Source: Pseudoxanthomonas sp. JBR18 (GTDB lineage: Bacteria; Pseudomonadota; Gammaproteobacteria; Xanthomonadales; Xanthomonadaceae). From it: 64,000 nt of DNA. The stretch is taken from the NCBI RefSeq assembly GCF_028198165.1, contig NZ_CP116339.1:4223001-4287000 (forward strand), read 5' to 3'. The translations under genes were made by a program, and so were the position numbers. Below, piece after piece: positions 20,784 through 30,991 of this stretch; positions within the stretch are counted from its first letter, which is position 1; the number at the start of each line of letters is the position of its first letter. Below the pieces are notes generated by a model that saw nothing but the letters and a program-made list of their open reading frames with translations, made no database searches and was not told the origin of the DNA.

Positions 20784-23150
20784 ATGCGATACCCACACCG
20801 CGCTCGCCAAGGCATGCGCGCGATTTGTAACGTTTTAGCTTGCGCAGCGCTGCTGGCGTCCGGTGCGGCCGGCGCCGCGTCGCTGACCACCGCGCAGGAA
20901 CAGGCTTTCGCGGCGGTCGATCCTTTCATCGGCAGCGGCGGCGAGGGTCACACCTTTCCCGGGGCCACCCTGCCCTTCGGCATGGTCCAGCTCTCGCCCG
21001 ATACGCAGATCAAGTCGCGCAAGGACGGCTATGGCTGGGCCGCCGGCTACCGCTACAGCGACCACACCATCGTCGGCTTTTCGCATACCCACTTCTCGGG
21101 ATCGGGCCACTCGGACCTGGGCGACTTTTTGGTCATGCCGACCACCGGCGAACTGCAGCTCGAGCGCGGCGACGTGGACAAGCCGGGCAGCGGCTTCACC
21201 TCGCGCTTCGACCACGCCACCGAAACCGCGCAGCCGGGCTACTACGCCGTGACCCTGGCCGACTCGGGCGTGCGCGCCGAGCTGACCGCCACCGCGCGCG
21301 TGGGCCTGCACCGCTACACCTTTCCGAAGGGCAAGCCCTCGCACGTCATCCTGGACATGCGCACCAGCATGTACGACTACCCGGGCAAGGTGCTGTGGTC
21401 GCGGGTGCGCATCCGCCCGGACGGCACCATCACCGGCTTTCGCGAGACGCGTGGCTGGGCGGCCGGGCGCCAGCTGTACTTCGCCATGCGCTTCTCGCGC
21501 CCGGTAACCGCGCACACGCTCAACGACACCGAGCAGAACGTGATCTACAAGGGCTTCGCCCCGCCGGCAGCCGATGATCCGTCCAAGCGCGCGCAGATCG
21601 AAGGCCGCCAGCCGGTGGCCAGCTTCGACTTCGGCGATGGCGGCGGTCCGGTGCTGGTGAAGATGGCGATCTCGCCGGTGAGCGAGGACAACGCCGTCGC
21701 CAACCTGGAGGCCGAGGCCCCGGCGTGGGACTTCGATGGCGCACGCGCCGCCGCCAAGCAGCAATGGGCCACGGCGCTGGCCGCGGTCGACGCCCAGGGC
21801 AGCAAGCAGCAACGGACGCAGTTCTACACGGCGCTGTACCACAGCTTCCTGGGGCCAACGCTGTTCATGGACGTCGATGGCCGCTATCGCGGTCCGGACA
21901 ACGCCGTGCACCAGGCCAAGGGCTGGACCAACTACTCCACCTTCTCGCTGTGGGACACCTACCGCGCCCTGCACCCGCTGCTGACCCTGGTGCAGCCGCC
22001 GCAGCACACCAACGACATCGTCAACTCACTGCTGGCTTCGCGCCGCGAGAGCCCCTACGGGATCCTGCCGGTGTGGGCATTCAACGGCCTGGAGACCTGG
22101 TGCATGATCGGCTACCACGCCGTGCCGGTGATCGCCGATGCCTACATGAAGGGCATCCGCGGCTATGACACCACCGAGGCCCTGGACGCGATGGTCGCCA
22201 GCGCCGACTATGGTCCCTACGACGGCATCGCCCAGTACCGCGAACTGGGCTATGTCCCGATCGATGAGGAAGGCGAAGCCGCGTCCAAGACGCTGGAGTA
22301 CGCCTTCGACGACTGGACGATCTCCCAAGTTGCCAAGGACATGGGCAACGCCAAGGTCGCCGCCGAATTCACCCAGCGCGCCGGCAACTGGAAGAACGCC
22401 TACGACCCGGCCACCGGCTTCATGCGCGCCAGGAAGCGCGACGGCGCTTTCCGCGAACCTTTCGATCCCACCGCCAGCGGCTATGGCACCGACTACACCG
22501 AGGGCAATGCCTGGCAGTACTCCTGGTACGTGCCACAGGACGTGGCCGGCCTGGCCAAGGCCCACGGGGGCGCCGACAAGCTGCTGGGCATGCTGGACCA
22601 GGCCTTCGATGCCAAGGTCGATCCGAAGGTCTTCGAGCACATGGAGGACATCACCGGCCTGATCGGCTGGTATGCGCACGGCAACGAGCCGGGCCACCAC
22701 GTGTCCTATCTGTACGCCTACGCCGGCCAACCCTGGCGCACCCAGCAGCGCTTGAAGCAGATCATGGACACCCAGTACAAGGACACGCCAGACGGCCTGG
22801 CCGGCAACGACGACCTGGGCCAGATGTCGGCCTGGTACGTGTTCACCTCACTGGGCTTCTATCCGGTTACCCCGGGCAGCAACCAGTACGTGATCGGCCG
22901 GCCGTTCCTGCCCCGGGCCACGCTCAATCTGCCCAACGGCAAACGCTTCACCGTGGTGGCCGACGCGCTGGACGCCAAGCATACCTATGTGGGCAAGGTC
23001 ACGCTGGATGGCAGGCCGCTGGACCGCGCCTACGTCACCCACGAGGAGATCATGGCCGGCGGGGAGCTGCACTTCACCATGCAGGCCGAGCCCAACAAGA
23101 CCTGGGCCACGGACCTGAGCAAGCTGCCTTATTCGCAATCGGCCCAATAG
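20784..23150 (+). CDS. Secreted GH92 alpha-mannosidase
   Basis: This protein of up to 788 residues belongs to glycoside hydrolase family 92, calcium-dependent inverting exo-alpha-mannosidases. After a signal peptide (hydrophobic stretch ending near GAAGAAS) come the hallmark segments DPFIGSGGEGHTFPGATLPFGMVQLSPD and SHTHFSGSGHSDLGD, given here only in part by position (about residues 46-120). Later are EGNAWQYSWYVPQDV and the catalytic region NDDLGQMSAWYVFTSLGFYPV. It probably trims mannose from glycoproteins or fungal/plant glycans in the periplasm or outside the cell. Either ATG 20784 or 20814 could be the start; both leave a signal peptide. A LacI-type operator lies upstream. Confidence 0.93.
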   Translation: MRYPHRARQGMRAICNVLACAALLASGAAGAASLTTAQEQAFAAVDPFIGSGGEGHTFPGATLPFGMVQLSPDTQIKSRKDGYGWAAGYRYSDHTIVGFSHTHFSGSGHSDLGDFLVMPTTGELQLERGDVDKPGSGFTSRFDHATETAQPGYYAVTLADSGVRAELTATARVGLHRYTFPKGKPSHVILDMRTSMYDYPGKVLWSRVRIRPDGTITGFRETRGWAAGRQLYFAMRFSRPVTAHTLNDTEQNVIYKGFAPPAADDPSKRAQIEGRQPVASFDFGDGGGPVLVKMAISPVSEDNAVANLEAEAPAWDFDGARAAAKQQWATALAAVDAQGSKQQRTQFYTALYHSFLGPTLFMDVDGRYRGPDNAVHQAKGWTNYSTFSLWDTYRALHPLLTLVQPPQHTNDIVNSLLASRRESPYGILPVWAFNGLETWCMIGYHAVPVIADAYMKGIRGYDTTEALDAMVASADYGPYDGIAQYRELGYVPIDEEGEAASKTLEYAFDDWTISQVAKDMGNAKVAAEFTQRAGNWKNAYDPATGFMRARKRDGAFREPFDPTASGYGTDYTEGNAWQYSWYVPQDVAGLAKAHGGADKLLGMLDQAFDAKVDPKVFEHMEDITGLIGWYAHGNEPGHHVSYLYAYAGQPWRTQQRLKQIMDTQYKDTPDGLAGNDDLGQMSAWYVFTSLGFYPVTPGSNQYVIGRPFLPRATLNLPNGKRFTVVADALDAKHTYVGKVTLDGRPLDRAYVTHEEIMAGGELHFTMQAEPNKTWATDLSKLPYSQSAQ

Positions 23151-23169
23151 GCGCGCACGTCCAACGCCG

Positions 23170-23198
23170 AAGGGCCGCAGGTGCAGCATGCGGCCCTT
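23170..23198. terminator. Hairpin terminator after the GH92 gene
   Basis: A 10-bp stem AAGGGCCGCA with a nine-base loop is followed by CTCCC. It lies between the mannosidase and the convergent MCP-like gene. Confidence 0.55.
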
Positions 23199-23238
23199 CT
23201 CCCATCGGCACGCCACAGGGCATGCCGGGCGAGCGCGC

Positions 23239-24315
23239 CTAGAGCGACTGCAGGATCAGCGAATGCCAGCCTGTGCTGTAGGTTTCGTAGCCGGGCGAAG
23301 CGGCATGGGCGATGCAATGCACACGGCCATCGAGATCGGCCAGCACCGCGCCGCGGGCTTGCTTGAACAAGGCCTCACGGCCAGCAAAGTCGATCCGCTC
23401 CTGCAACATGCGCCCAGCCGAATCGGCCAGGACCTGCCCACGCCCGTCCACGATGCACACCCGGGTGCGAGTCCACTCCTGCGCCGACAGCGGCGTGCGC
23501 TGGACGACCGTCTGGGCCAAGGCATCCCAGCGAAACACGATGCCCAGCACACCCAGCACGCGTCCGTCGACCCGCCCGCCATCACGCACCGTGCAGGCGT
23601 ACACCAGGACGCGTTCGCCGTCGGCCAGCGCGCTGGGGTGCACGTCCTGGAAGCCGAACTCCTCGCCGCTGCGTGTCCGCGAGGCCTCCTGAAACCAGGC
23701 CTGGCCGGACACGTCGCTCCCCACCGAGTCGTATTGCCGCGGTCGGCCGTTGGCCAGGACCCGGCCGTCGGTGCCGGCCAGCACCAGATCGAAATAGACC
23801 GTATACGAGTCCAGGATCTGGCCCATCCGGCGTGATGCGTGCGACAGCGCCTCGTCGCTGCGGCCCTGGCGCGCAGCGGCGACCACGGCGGCGTCGGTGG
23901 CCCACCAGCGCACGTCGCAGCTGCGCTCGTAAAGATTCCGGTCGATCAGATCGATGTTGCTCAGGGCCAGTTCGCTCAGCCGGGTCTGACGCACGCCATC
24001 GTCCAGCCGTTGCAGGGTCTGGCGCATGTCGGCGCTGGTCGTGGCAGCGACCTTGTCCAGGTCCAGGGTGGCGTCTGCGACGCGCCGGGACAATACGTCC
24101 ATCTCCTGCGCGATGACACTGAAGCCGCGGCCGGCCTGACCGATACGCGCAGATTCGATTCGCGCATTCATGGCGATCACGTGGGTGGTGCGGTTGATCT
24201 CATCGATCCGCTGTAGCGAGCGTCGCAGCTGGATCAGGAGTTGATCGGAAAGGCCCACCACAGAACGGATGTGATCATCGATTCCCACCGCTGTGGGCGT
24301 GCCTGCAAGGTTCAT
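23239..24315 (-). CDS. Soluble chemoreceptor-like protein: N-terminal MCP module, C-terminal Cache-like domain
   Basis: This protein of about 358 residues has an unusual order. Residues ~20-90 resemble the conserved tip of a chemotaxis receptor signalling hairpin (EINRTTHVIAMNARIESAR, then GRGFSVIAQEM). The rest resembles a double Cache sensor (VRWWATDAAVV, DLVLAGTDGRVLANG, ARTRSGEEFGFQDVHPS-like sequence, VLGVLGIVFRWDAL). No transmembrane helix is seen, so it would be cytosolic. The signalling region is much shorter than in a full receptor. The start is uncertain: ATG 24315 is used, but a GTG at 24393 is also in frame and neither has a good ribosome binding site. No chemotaxis genes are nearby. 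Confidence 0.72.
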   Translation of the reverse strand: MNLAGTPTAVGIDDHIRSVVGLSDQLLIQLRRSLQRIDEINRTTHVIAMNARIESARIGQAGRGFSVIAQEMDVLSRRVADATLDLDKVAATTSADMRQTLQRLDDGVRQTRLSELALSNIDLIDRNLYERSCDVRWWATDAAVVAAARQGRSDEALSHASRRMGQILDSYTVYFDLVLAGTDGRVLANGRPRQYDSVGSDVSGQAWFQEASRTRSGEEFGFQDVHPSALADGERVLVYACTVRDGGRVDGRVLGVLGIVFRWDALAQTVVQRTPLSAQEWTRTRVCIVDGRGQVLADSAGRMLQERIDFAGREALFKQARGAVLADLDGRVHCIAHAASPGYETYSTGWHSLILQSL

Positions 24316-24393
24316 TTGCGCTGTCGGTGGGAGGGAGGGAGGGGACAGCAAACGCAATTTCACTTGAACACTTAACGGCCGCCGATCGCGCAC

Positions 24394-24765
24394 CTTGAGA
24401 CGAACGTGCTCGGCACACGCACAGCCACTGAACTAGCTCAGCGACGACCTGCCACGGCTTGCCTCGCGGGCGTCAGCACCCGGGTCACCCGTGTGCCGCT
24501 CAGGCCACGCGCTGCGCGAACTACAGCCCCGGGATGGGGTCGTGGGGCTGGCCAGGCTGCCGCTCCGAGTCTTCCTGCTCGCGCCCGTCGTGCTCGGCAG
24601 GGACGTGGCCGGGCATGGGCACTTCGGCGTTGGGATCCATGTCGGAAGAGGGAACCGGTTGTGCAGGCTGGTTGGGCACGGCGGGAGACCTGGGCGATGG
24701 AGTTCCACACAGACTGCGCCAAGGGATGTCAGTGTCCCGCCTGCAAGGCGTGAAGCGCTGAGCGC
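24394..24765. other. Intergenic stretch with no confident gene
   Basis: Three overlapping minus-strand frames are open, none with a clear start. The most protein-like is listed separately at 24521-24640. No terminator or operator was recognised. Confidence 0.4.
24521..24640 (-). CDS. Possible short acidic/Pro-rich protein (doubtful)
   Basis: A 39-residue frame begins MDPNAEVPMPGHVPAEHDGR and is hydrophilic and rich in Pro, Glu, Asp and Gln. Its composition resembles the small protein at 19639-19887. No ribosome binding site is visible, and the frame is open well upstream, so the start is a guess. It may simply be non-coding. Confidence 0.2.
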   Translation of the reverse strand: MDPNAEVPMPGHVPAEHDGREQEDSERQPGQPHDPIPGL

Positions 24766-25512
24766 TTACAGGCGCGGCGCGCTGGCCTGATTGAAGTTGG
24801 CCGGCAGGCTGCCGAAGGCGTCGGCCGACATCGGCGTCGCGGCCTGCTCGGCGTTGCCGCCCAGGTTCAACGCGCCCGAATGCGACTGGGCCGGAGCGGT
24901 CCACGGCTGGCCCGCCGGCTGCACCAGGGCCATCGTCGGCGCCGGCTGACGCAGCAGACGCTCGGCCCGGGACTGCAGCGCCGGACTGGAGACGAACACG
25001 AAGATCCCCGCCATCGCCAGCGCGCCGGCACTGATCGCGGCCCGCAATGGCCAAGCCGGACGTGTGGCTTCGCGCAGGCTCATGGCGCGCAGGGCCGCGC
25101 GCTCGGCATAGACGTCCACCACCGGCAATGGCTGGTCGGCAGCGGCCGGATGATCGGCCATCACCAGGTCGCCGTGGCGCAGCGCGGCCTGGTGCGCGGC
25201 GACCGTAAAGCCACCTTCGCCGATGAGAAACGCACGTTGCGCGCCCACTTCGAAACGCTCGGCCGCCAGCTGCTGGACCGCACCCTGCGCCAGCGCACCG
25301 TGGCGCCGTGCGTAAGCGTGGACCAGGACCTGCTCACGCTCCTTGGTCAGCAGCAGCGCGGTGTCCGGCGCATTGGCCGAGGCGGCTGATGCGGCAGGCA
25401 GCACTTCGACGGCGTAACCAAGCGCGCGATACGCCTTGGCCAGACGCGACGCGGCTTCGTCGGCCACGCCGCGACCGGCGCGCCGATCGCGGGAGAATGT
25501 GATGCCTTGCAT
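24766..25512 (-). CDS. Single-pass membrane protein of unknown function
   Basis: This 248-residue protein has an N-terminal soluble domain (residues ~1-165) with alternating helices and strands, including AASRLAKAYRALGYAVEVL and ALRHGDLVMADHPAA. One transmembrane helix lies near residues 175-198 (AAISAGALAMAGIFVFVSS). A short Ala/Gln/Pro-rich tail would lie on the other side of the membrane. No family is recognised. The start at 25512 is chosen over the upstream open frame because AGGGG lies about nine bases before it. A perfect 12-bp hairpin (25530-25556) sits in the leader. Confidence 0.6.
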   Translation of the reverse strand: MQGITFSRDRRAGRGVADEAASRLAKAYRALGYAVEVLPAASAASANAPDTALLLTKEREQVLVHAYARRHGALAQGAVQQLAAERFEVGAQRAFLIGEGGFTVAAHQAALRHGDLVMADHPAAADQPLPVVDVYAERAALRAMSLREATRPAWPLRAAISAGALAMAGIFVFVSSPALQSRAERLLRQPAPTMALVQPAGQPWTAPAQSHSGALNLGGNAEQAATPMSADAFGSLPANFNQASAPRL

Positions 25513-25529
25513 GGTATGGCGCCCCTGTT

Positions 25530-25556
25530 CCGTAGGTCTTCGTAGAAGACCTACGG
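25530..25556. repeat. Perfect 12-bp hairpin in the leader of the membrane-protein gene
   Basis: CCGTAGGTCTTC and its exact complement are separated by GTA. It begins 18 bases upstream of the start codon at 25512, so if transcribed it would lie at the 5' end of the mRNA. Its GTAG/CTAC ends recall the REP elements elsewhere, but the stem sequence differs. Confidence 0.5.
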
Positions 25557-25627
25557 CCTGTGTAGTCAAGACTTGAGGGGTCCACAAGCAAGATCCCGTG
25601 TTGGATCACCGAACTCCCAACGGCGTC

Positions 25628-26200
25628 TCACTCGGGACGTGCGCGGAATACCACACTCATGCGCGGCGCCACAGCCTGGCGCGTCTTGGGAATGCCGTGT
25701 TCGTGGGTCATCTGCGAGGCATGACTCATGACCAGCAGGCTGCCCGGGGCCAGGTCCAGCGCCCAGGTGCGGCGTCTCCCTTCCCGCGCCCGGATGTGCA
25801 TGCGCCGCGTGCCCCCCAGTGACAGCAGCGCGATGGGCTGGCCCGGTTGCAGCGTGTGCAGCTTGTCATGGTGCATGGCCACGCTGTCGCGGCCGTCTCG
25901 GTAGAAGTTCATGCCGACACCGGTGTACGGCGCCGGCACCCTCCCCTGCACCAGGGACAACATTTCAGCCAACGGCAGTTGCGCTGGCAGTTCATCGAGC
26001 CGATAGCCGGCACGCAGGCGCGGGACATCGACGATGCGGTCGTACATCGGCCGGCGTTCGTGCTGCCAGTGGGCGTGGTCACGCAGGGCCTCGAACCAGC
26101 GCGTGGCCGTGTCCGGATCGACGACATCCGGCCAGTAGCGCATCCCGCCCTCGGCATCGTCGAACACCGTGATCGGCGCCGGCGCGAACAGGTCGTCCAT
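25628..26200 (-). CDS. alkB: AlkB-like 2-oxoglutarate/Fe(II) dioxygenase
   Basis: This 190-residue protein belongs to the AlkB family, which removes methyl groups from alkylated bases by oxidative demethylation. Visible features are the substrate/strand segment NFYRDGRDSVAMHHD, containing the iron-binding HxD pair, and SLGGTRRMHIRAR. Next come LAPGSLLVMSH and the distal iron-binding His near THEHGIPK, with the 2-oxoglutarate-binding Arg in RMSVVFR. It starts eight bases after the dnaE2 stop on the same strand and so is the last gene of the lexA2-imuA-imuB-dnaE2 unit. That implies SOS induction together with mutagenic repair. Confidence 0.9.
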   Translation of the reverse strand: MDDLFAPAPITVFDDAEGGMRYWPDVVDPDTATRWFEALRDHAHWQHERRPMYDRIVDVPRLRAGYRLDELPAQLPLAEMLSLVQGRVPAPYTGVGMNFYRDGRDSVAMHHDKLHTLQPGQPIALLSLGGTRRMHIRAREGRRRTWALDLAPGSLLVMSHASQMTHEHGIPKTRQAVAPRMSVVFRARPE

Positions 26201-26208
26201 GAAGGCGT

Positions 26209-29200
26209 TCAATGGAAATCCCGTGACGGCAGCGACAGTTCGCCCAGCAGCTCGCTCATGTCGCGCAGATCGCCGGCGATGAGGTGTTCGACACCATCCA
26301 CGCGCTCCCAGCGCCCGCGCACCGCCAGCAGCCGCGACTCCAGCAGCGCGCGCCGGCGGCGTATCGCCAGGTGCGACCAGACGATGACATTGATCATGCC
26401 GTGCTCGTCCTCCAGCGTGACGAAGATCGTGCCCTTGGCCGTGGCCGGGCGCTGGCGCTGGGTGACCAGCCCGGCCACGTGCACGCCGCTGCCGCTGGCC
26501 CGGCCCTGCAGCTCGCGCAGGCCGAGGATGCGCTGGGCGCGCATCTGCGGGCGCAGCAGCGCCATCGGATGCGCTTCCAGGCTCAGGCCCACGCTGCGGT
26601 AGTCGGCGGTGATGTCCTCGCCGATGCGCGGCGCAGGCAGGTCGATGCGGCGCTCTGCCGGGCTGCCGGGCAGCAGCGGGCGGCGCCGTTCGATCCCGGC
26701 CACCGCCCAGCGCGCGGCATTGCGGTGGCCGACCAGGGATTGCAGTGCACCGGCTTCGGCCAGGGCGGTGCGGGCCTTGTCGTCGAGTTGCGCACGCAGG
26801 CTCAGGTCCTCGACGCTGGAGAACGGTCGCTGCGCGCGCGCAGCCACGATCGCCCTGCCCGCCAGTTCGGACAGGCCGGCGACCTGGCGGAACCCCAGGC
26901 GGATGTCCGGCTGCGCCTCTGGCTCGTCCTGGCTGCGCCACGGCCGCCCACCGACGAGCGTGTTGTCCCAGTCGCTGTGCAGCACGTCCACCGGCAGCAC
27001 GTGGACCGCCTCGCGCGCGGCCCTGCCGCGGCGCGCGTCCTGCACGATCTGGCTGGGCGAATAGAAACCCATCGGCTGGGCATTCAACAGCCCGCAGGCA
27101 AACGCCGCCGGCTCGTGCCGCTTCAACCAGCAGCTGGCATAGACCAGCTTGGCAAACGAGGCTGCATGGCTCTGCGGGAAGCCGTAGGAACCGAAGCCTT
27201 TGATCTGCTCAAAGATCTGGTCGATGAATTCGGACGAATAGCCCTTGCCCGCCATCAACTCACGGATGCGCACACGATGCGGCTCCATGTCCCCGCCACG
27301 CCGCCACGCCGCCATAGAGCGGCGCAGCTCATCCGCCTCATGCGGCTTGTAACCAGCATGGATCACCAGTTCCATCACCTGCTCCTGGAACAGCGGCACG
27401 CCCAGGGTCGGCCCGAGGATTTCCTCGACGCCCTGCGATGGATACGTGGGCTGCTCCAACCCCTGCCGCCGCCGCAGATAGGGATGGACCATGTCGCCCT
27501 GGATGGGGCCGGGGCGCACGATCGCCACCTCGATCACCAGGTCGTAAAACTTCGCCGGCTTGAGCCGCGGCAGCATCGCCATCTGCGCGCGCGACTCGAT
27601 CTGGAACACGCCCACCGTGTCGGCCAGCTGGATCATCTGGTAGGTCGGCGCGTCTTCTTTTGGAAGGGTGGCGATCTCGTAATCGCGCCCGCGATGCACG
27701 CGCACCAGGTCCAGGGTCTTGCGGATGCAGGTCAGCATGCCCAGCGCCAGGCAGTCGACCTTGAGCATGCCCATGGTTTCCAGGTCGTCCTTTTCCCACT
27801 GGATGATGGTGCGTTCGGCCATGGCCGCGTTCTCCACCGGCACCACCGTGGACAGGGTCTGCTCGGCGATCACAAAGCCGCCCACGTGCTGGGACAGGTG
27901 CCGGGGCTTGCCCTCCAGTTGGAAGGTCAACGCCAGGATCTTGAGGATCAGCGGATTGGCGGTGTCGAAGCCGGCCTCGGTCAGGCGCTGCTCCATCGGC
28001 GTGTCGCCATTACCCCAGCCAAAGCAGTTGGCCAGCAGCGAGATCTGGTCCGGTGGCAGGCCGAAGGCCTTGGCGACATCGCGCACCGCGCTCTTGCCGC
28101 GATAGCTGATGACCGTGGCCGCCAGCGCGGCGCGGTGCCGCCCGTACTTCCGGTAGACGTACTGGATGACTTCCTCGCGCCGCTCGTGCTCGAAATCCAC
28201 GTCGATGTCCGGCGGCTCGTTGCGCGCCTTGGACAAAAAGCGCGAGATCAGCAGTCGGTTCTCGTCCGGGTCCACCGCGGTGATGCCCAGCGCGTAGCAC
28301 ACCGCCGAATTGGCCGACGAGCCACGCCCCTGACACAGGATCTGCTGCGAGCGCGCGAAGCGCACCACATCGTGCACGGTCAGGAAGAACGCCTCGTACT
28401 TGAGCTCCTCGATCAGCGCCAGCTCTTGCTCGATGTCGCTGCGCACCTTGGCCGAAAGTTTCAACCCGCGATCGTCCCAGCGCGCGCGGATGCCGGCTTC
28501 GGTCAGTTCGCGCAGGTAGCTGGTGGCGGTGTGCCCGGCTGGCACCAGCTCGGCCGGATAGTCGTATTGCACGTCGCGCTTGAGATCGAAGCCGCTGCAG
28601 CGCCGGGCCAGCGCGACGGTGGCCTGCAGCAGTTCGGCCGGATAGATATTGCCCAGCGCCCGGCGCGAGCGCAGGTGGCGCTCGCCATTGCGGAACAGCT
28701 GCGCGCCGGCCTCGGCCAGCGGCACGGTGTGGCGGATGGCGGTCATGGTGTCCTGCAGCGCGCGGTCGCGGCGCGTGGCCATGTGCACATCGCCACTGGC
28801 CAGCGGCGTCATGCCCAGCTGTCGGGAGAGCGCCAGCAGCGTGTCCAGGCGCGCGGTGTCGTCGCATTCGCGCAGCAGCTCCACCGCCAGATAGGCGCGC
28901 TCTGCAAACACCTGGCGCAGCCATCGCGCCTCCTCTTCCCGTGGCGCATCGCCCGGCAGCCACAGCGCGAACAGCTCCGGTGCCGCTTGGCGAAACTGCG
29001 CCTCCACATCGGCGCGCGTCAGCGTGTAGCACCCCTTGGTCGCCGCGCGGCGCGCGGTGGTGATCAGCGCGCACAGCTGCGTGTAACCGGCGCGCGTTTC
29101 CACCAGCAGGACCAGGCGTGTGCCATCGACCAGGGTGAACTCGCTGCCGACGATCAGCGGCACCCCGGTGGCCTGCGCGCCCTCCCAGCCGCGCACGATG

Positions 29201-29475
29201 CCGGCCAGCGAACATTCGTCGGTGACGGCCAGCGCGGCGTAGCCGCAGGCCTTGGCCCGCTCGAACAGGCTTTCCGCATCCGAGGCGCCGCGCAGAAACG
29301 AAAAGTCGGACAGGCAGTGCAGCTCGGCATAGGCCGGCAGGCCATCGCCGTGCTCGCCGTGCAGCACATCGTCATTGGCGGCCTGGCGTAGGCGCTGGGC
29401 CACGCGCCAGGCGCGCGGCATGCGCCCGCCGGGCGTGTCGCGATCCACCCCGTCGATGGCGTCATCCCAGCTCAT
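26209..29475 (-). CDS. dnaE2: Error-prone DNA polymerase III alpha subunit
   Basis: This 1088-residue C-family polymerase performs translesion synthesis with ImuA and ImuB. The N-terminal PHP domain starts near [21 protein letters not shown]. The catalytic acidic residues are visible in [12 protein letters not shown] and later in [12 protein letters not shown]. The C-terminal OB-fold region includes [13 protein letters not shown]. Length is typical of DnaE2 and shorter than replicative DnaE. The start at 29475 overlaps the imuB stop by an ATGA, indicating translational coupling. The frame extends further upstream but only within imuB. Confidence 0.95.
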   Translation of the reverse strand: MSWDDAIDGVDRDTPGGRMPRAWRVAQRLRQAANDDVLHGEHGDGLPAYAELHCLSDFSFLRGASDAESLFERAKACGYAALAVTDECSLAGIVRGWEGAQATGVPLIVGSEFTLVDGTRLVLLVETRAGYTQLCALITTARRAATKGCYTLTRADVEAQFRQAAPELFALWLPGDAPREEEARWLRQVFAERAYLAVELLRECDDTARLDTLLALSRQLGMTPLASGDVHMATRRDRALQDTMTAIRHTVPLAEAGAQLFRNGERHLRSRRALGNIYPAELLQATVALARRCSGFDLKRDVQYDYPAELVPAGHTATSYLRELTEAGIRARWDDRGLKLSAKVRSDIEQELALIEELKYEAFFLTVHDVVRFARSQQILCQGRGSSANSAVCYALGITAVDPDENRLLISRFLSKARNEPPDIDVDFEHERREEVIQYVYRKYGRHRAALAATVISYRGKSAVRDVAKAFGLPPDQISLLANCFGWGNGDTPMEQRLTEAGFDTANPLILKILALTFQLEGKPRHLSQHVGGFVIAEQTLSTVVPVENAAMAERTIIQWEKDDLETMGMLKVDCLALGMLTCIRKTLDLVRVHRGRDYEIATLPKEDAPTYQMIQLADTVGVFQIESRAQMAMLPRLKPAKFYDLVIEVAIVRPGPIQGDMVHPYLRRRQGLEQPTYPSQGVEEILGPTLGVPLFQEQVMELVIHAGYKPHEADELRRSMAAWRRGGDMEPHRVRIRELMAGKGYSSEFIDQIFEQIKGFGSYGFPQSHAASFAKLVYASCWLKRHEPAAFACGLLNAQPMGFYSPSQIVQDARRGRAAREAVHVLPVDVLHSDWDNTLVGGRPWRSQDEPEAQPDIRLGFRQVAGLSELAGRAIVAARAQRPFSSVEDLSLRAQLDDKARTALAEAGALQSLVGHRNAARWAVAGIERRRPLLPGSPAERRIDLPAPRIGEDITADYRSVGLSLEAHPMALLRPQMRAQRILGLRELQGRASGSGVHVAGLVTQRQRPATAKGTIFVTLEDEHGMINVIVWSHLAIRRRRALLESRLLAVRGRWERVDGVEHLIAGDLRDMSELLGELSLPSRDFH

Positions 29476-30902
29476 GCGAACCAGCCGTGCAGCATCCAGC
29501 CGCCCTCGCGCACGCCCGCCGGCAAGAACGCCCAGGCGCGCTGGCCCCGCGCGGTCTCCACCACGTAGTAGTCGCGCCGGGTGTCGCCGTCGTCCCACCA
29601 GCCGCTTTCCAGGCGCTCGGGGCCGGAGAGGATCTTCGGCGGGGCGTGCAGCGGCACCGGCTGCGGCAGTAGCCAGGTCGGGCGCGGCGGACGGGCGGGC
29701 GCGGCTTCGACGCCACGCGCAGGGGCATCACCGATGGCCCGGCGCCAGGCGCGTTCCGGGCGCGGATCGCCCGCCGGTTCGACCCGATACACGGCCGCAT
29801 CGCCCAGGCGCGCGCGCAGGCGCTCGCGCAGCTGCGGCCAGTCCACGGCCTGCTGCGGGCGCGTATCGAACAGGTCGCGCGCGGCCGGCACGAACGGCGG
29901 CAGCTGGCGCGCCAGCAGACGCACGCCGACCACCGGGCGCGGGATCGACACCCGCTCCAGCCGGTTGCGGGCCAGCTCGAACAGCATCGCCTGGTCGCGC
30001 TCGGGCGCCAGCAGGCCCACGTCCACGTCGGTGTGGCCCTGCTCGTGCTCAAGCCGCAGCACGAAACGCTGTACGCCCCCGTCGCGGATGGACAGGTACG
30101 TGCACAGGTCACCGATCAGGCGCCGCAGCGGAAACAGCAGCGCCATGTGGCTTTCCACTTCGTAGCCCATTTCCACGCGTGCGTCGAAATGGTCCGGTGG
30201 CGCGTACCAGTCCAGCGGATCGTCGGCCTGCCCGTACAGTCGGTCCAGGTGCTCCAGCAACGCCAGGCCGAAGCGCCGCCGCACGGCCTCGCGCGGCAAT
30301 GCGCGCACGGCGGCCAGCGTACGCAGGCCCATGCGGTGCAGACGCTCGCCACTGTCCTGCGGCAGCCGCGCGCCGCGCACCGGCACGCCATCGAGCACCT
30401 GCTGCAGGCGCGCGAGGTTGGCAATGGCCAGGCCGTCCTCCAGCCCGGCCAGCACATGGGCTGCGCGCGGTGTCGGCGCCAATGCCAGGCGATGGCGGAA
30501 ACCCAGCGTGTCCAACTCCTTGCGCAGGCGCCGGGCGAACTGCGGCCATGGCCCGAACAGGCGGAAACTCGCCCGCGCCTCCAGCACGATGGCGTGCGGC
30601 CACTGCTGGCTGACCAGCGAGCTGTGCCGGTAGGCCCAACTGGCCAGGAAGCGCTGGCTGCGCGCCTGGTCCTGCGCGTCGAAGTCGACCGTGCGCACCT
30701 GGGTCATCAGCGCATGCGCCGCCGACAGGCGCATCCCGGGGTTGAGGCCGGCCTGCGCGGCGGTGGCATTGACCGAGTGCAGACGCCGCAGCTGCGCCGG
30801 GCCTTCGACCAGCACCAGCGGCGCTCGACGCTCGTCTTCGGGCAGGCGCCGCAGCACGGCGTCCATCGCCAGGTGCGGCAGCAGGATGCAGGCCCAGAGC
30901 AT
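29472..30902 (-). CDS. imuB: ImuB, catalytically inactive Y-family polymerase-like protein
   Basis: This 476-residue member of the Y-family polymerase fold acts as an adaptor between DnaE2, ImuA and the sliding clamp. The N-terminal palm/finger region begins [19 protein letters not shown]. The acidic pair normally in the SxDE motif is replaced: the equivalent region reads [12 protein letters not shown]. It therefore cannot catalyse synthesis, which is the rule for ImuB. The central helix-hairpin region is near [19 protein letters not shown]. The gene starts 89 bp after imuA and overlaps dnaE2. Confidence 0.93.
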   Translation of the reverse strand: MLWACILLPHLAMDAVLRRLPEDERRAPLVLVEGPAQLRRLHSVNATAAQAGLNPGMRLSAAHALMTQVRTVDFDAQDQARSQRFLASWAYRHSSLVSQQWPHAIVLEARASFRLFGPWPQFARRLRKELDTLGFRHRLALAPTPRAAHVLAGLEDGLAIANLARLQQVLDGVPVRGARLPQDSGERLHRMGLRTLAAVRALPREAVRRRFGLALLEHLDRLYGQADDPLDWYAPPDHFDARVEMGYEVESHMALLFPLRRLIGDLCTYLSIRDGGVQRFVLRLEHEQGHTDVDVGLLAPERDQAMLFELARNRLERVSIPRPVVGVRLLARQLPPFVPAARDLFDTRPQQAVDWPQLRERLRARLGDAAVYRVEPAGDPRPERAWRRAIGDAPARGVEAAPARPPRPTWLLPQPVPLHAPPKILSGPERLESGWWDDGDTRRDYYVVETARGQRAWAFLPAGVREGGWMLHGWFA

Positions 30903-30991
30903 CAGCGTCGCTCCTGCGCAGGCGCGGTGTCAGCGTCGGGGCGGGAGGCCGGATTCCACGGCAAGGGACGATGCGATGACATGCGCGCGCC

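Noticed and set aside
26284..29391. 1035-codon open frame antisense to dnaE2
   Set aside because: A shadow of the GC-rich polymerase gene. It is Gln/His/Arg-rich and has no ribosome binding site.
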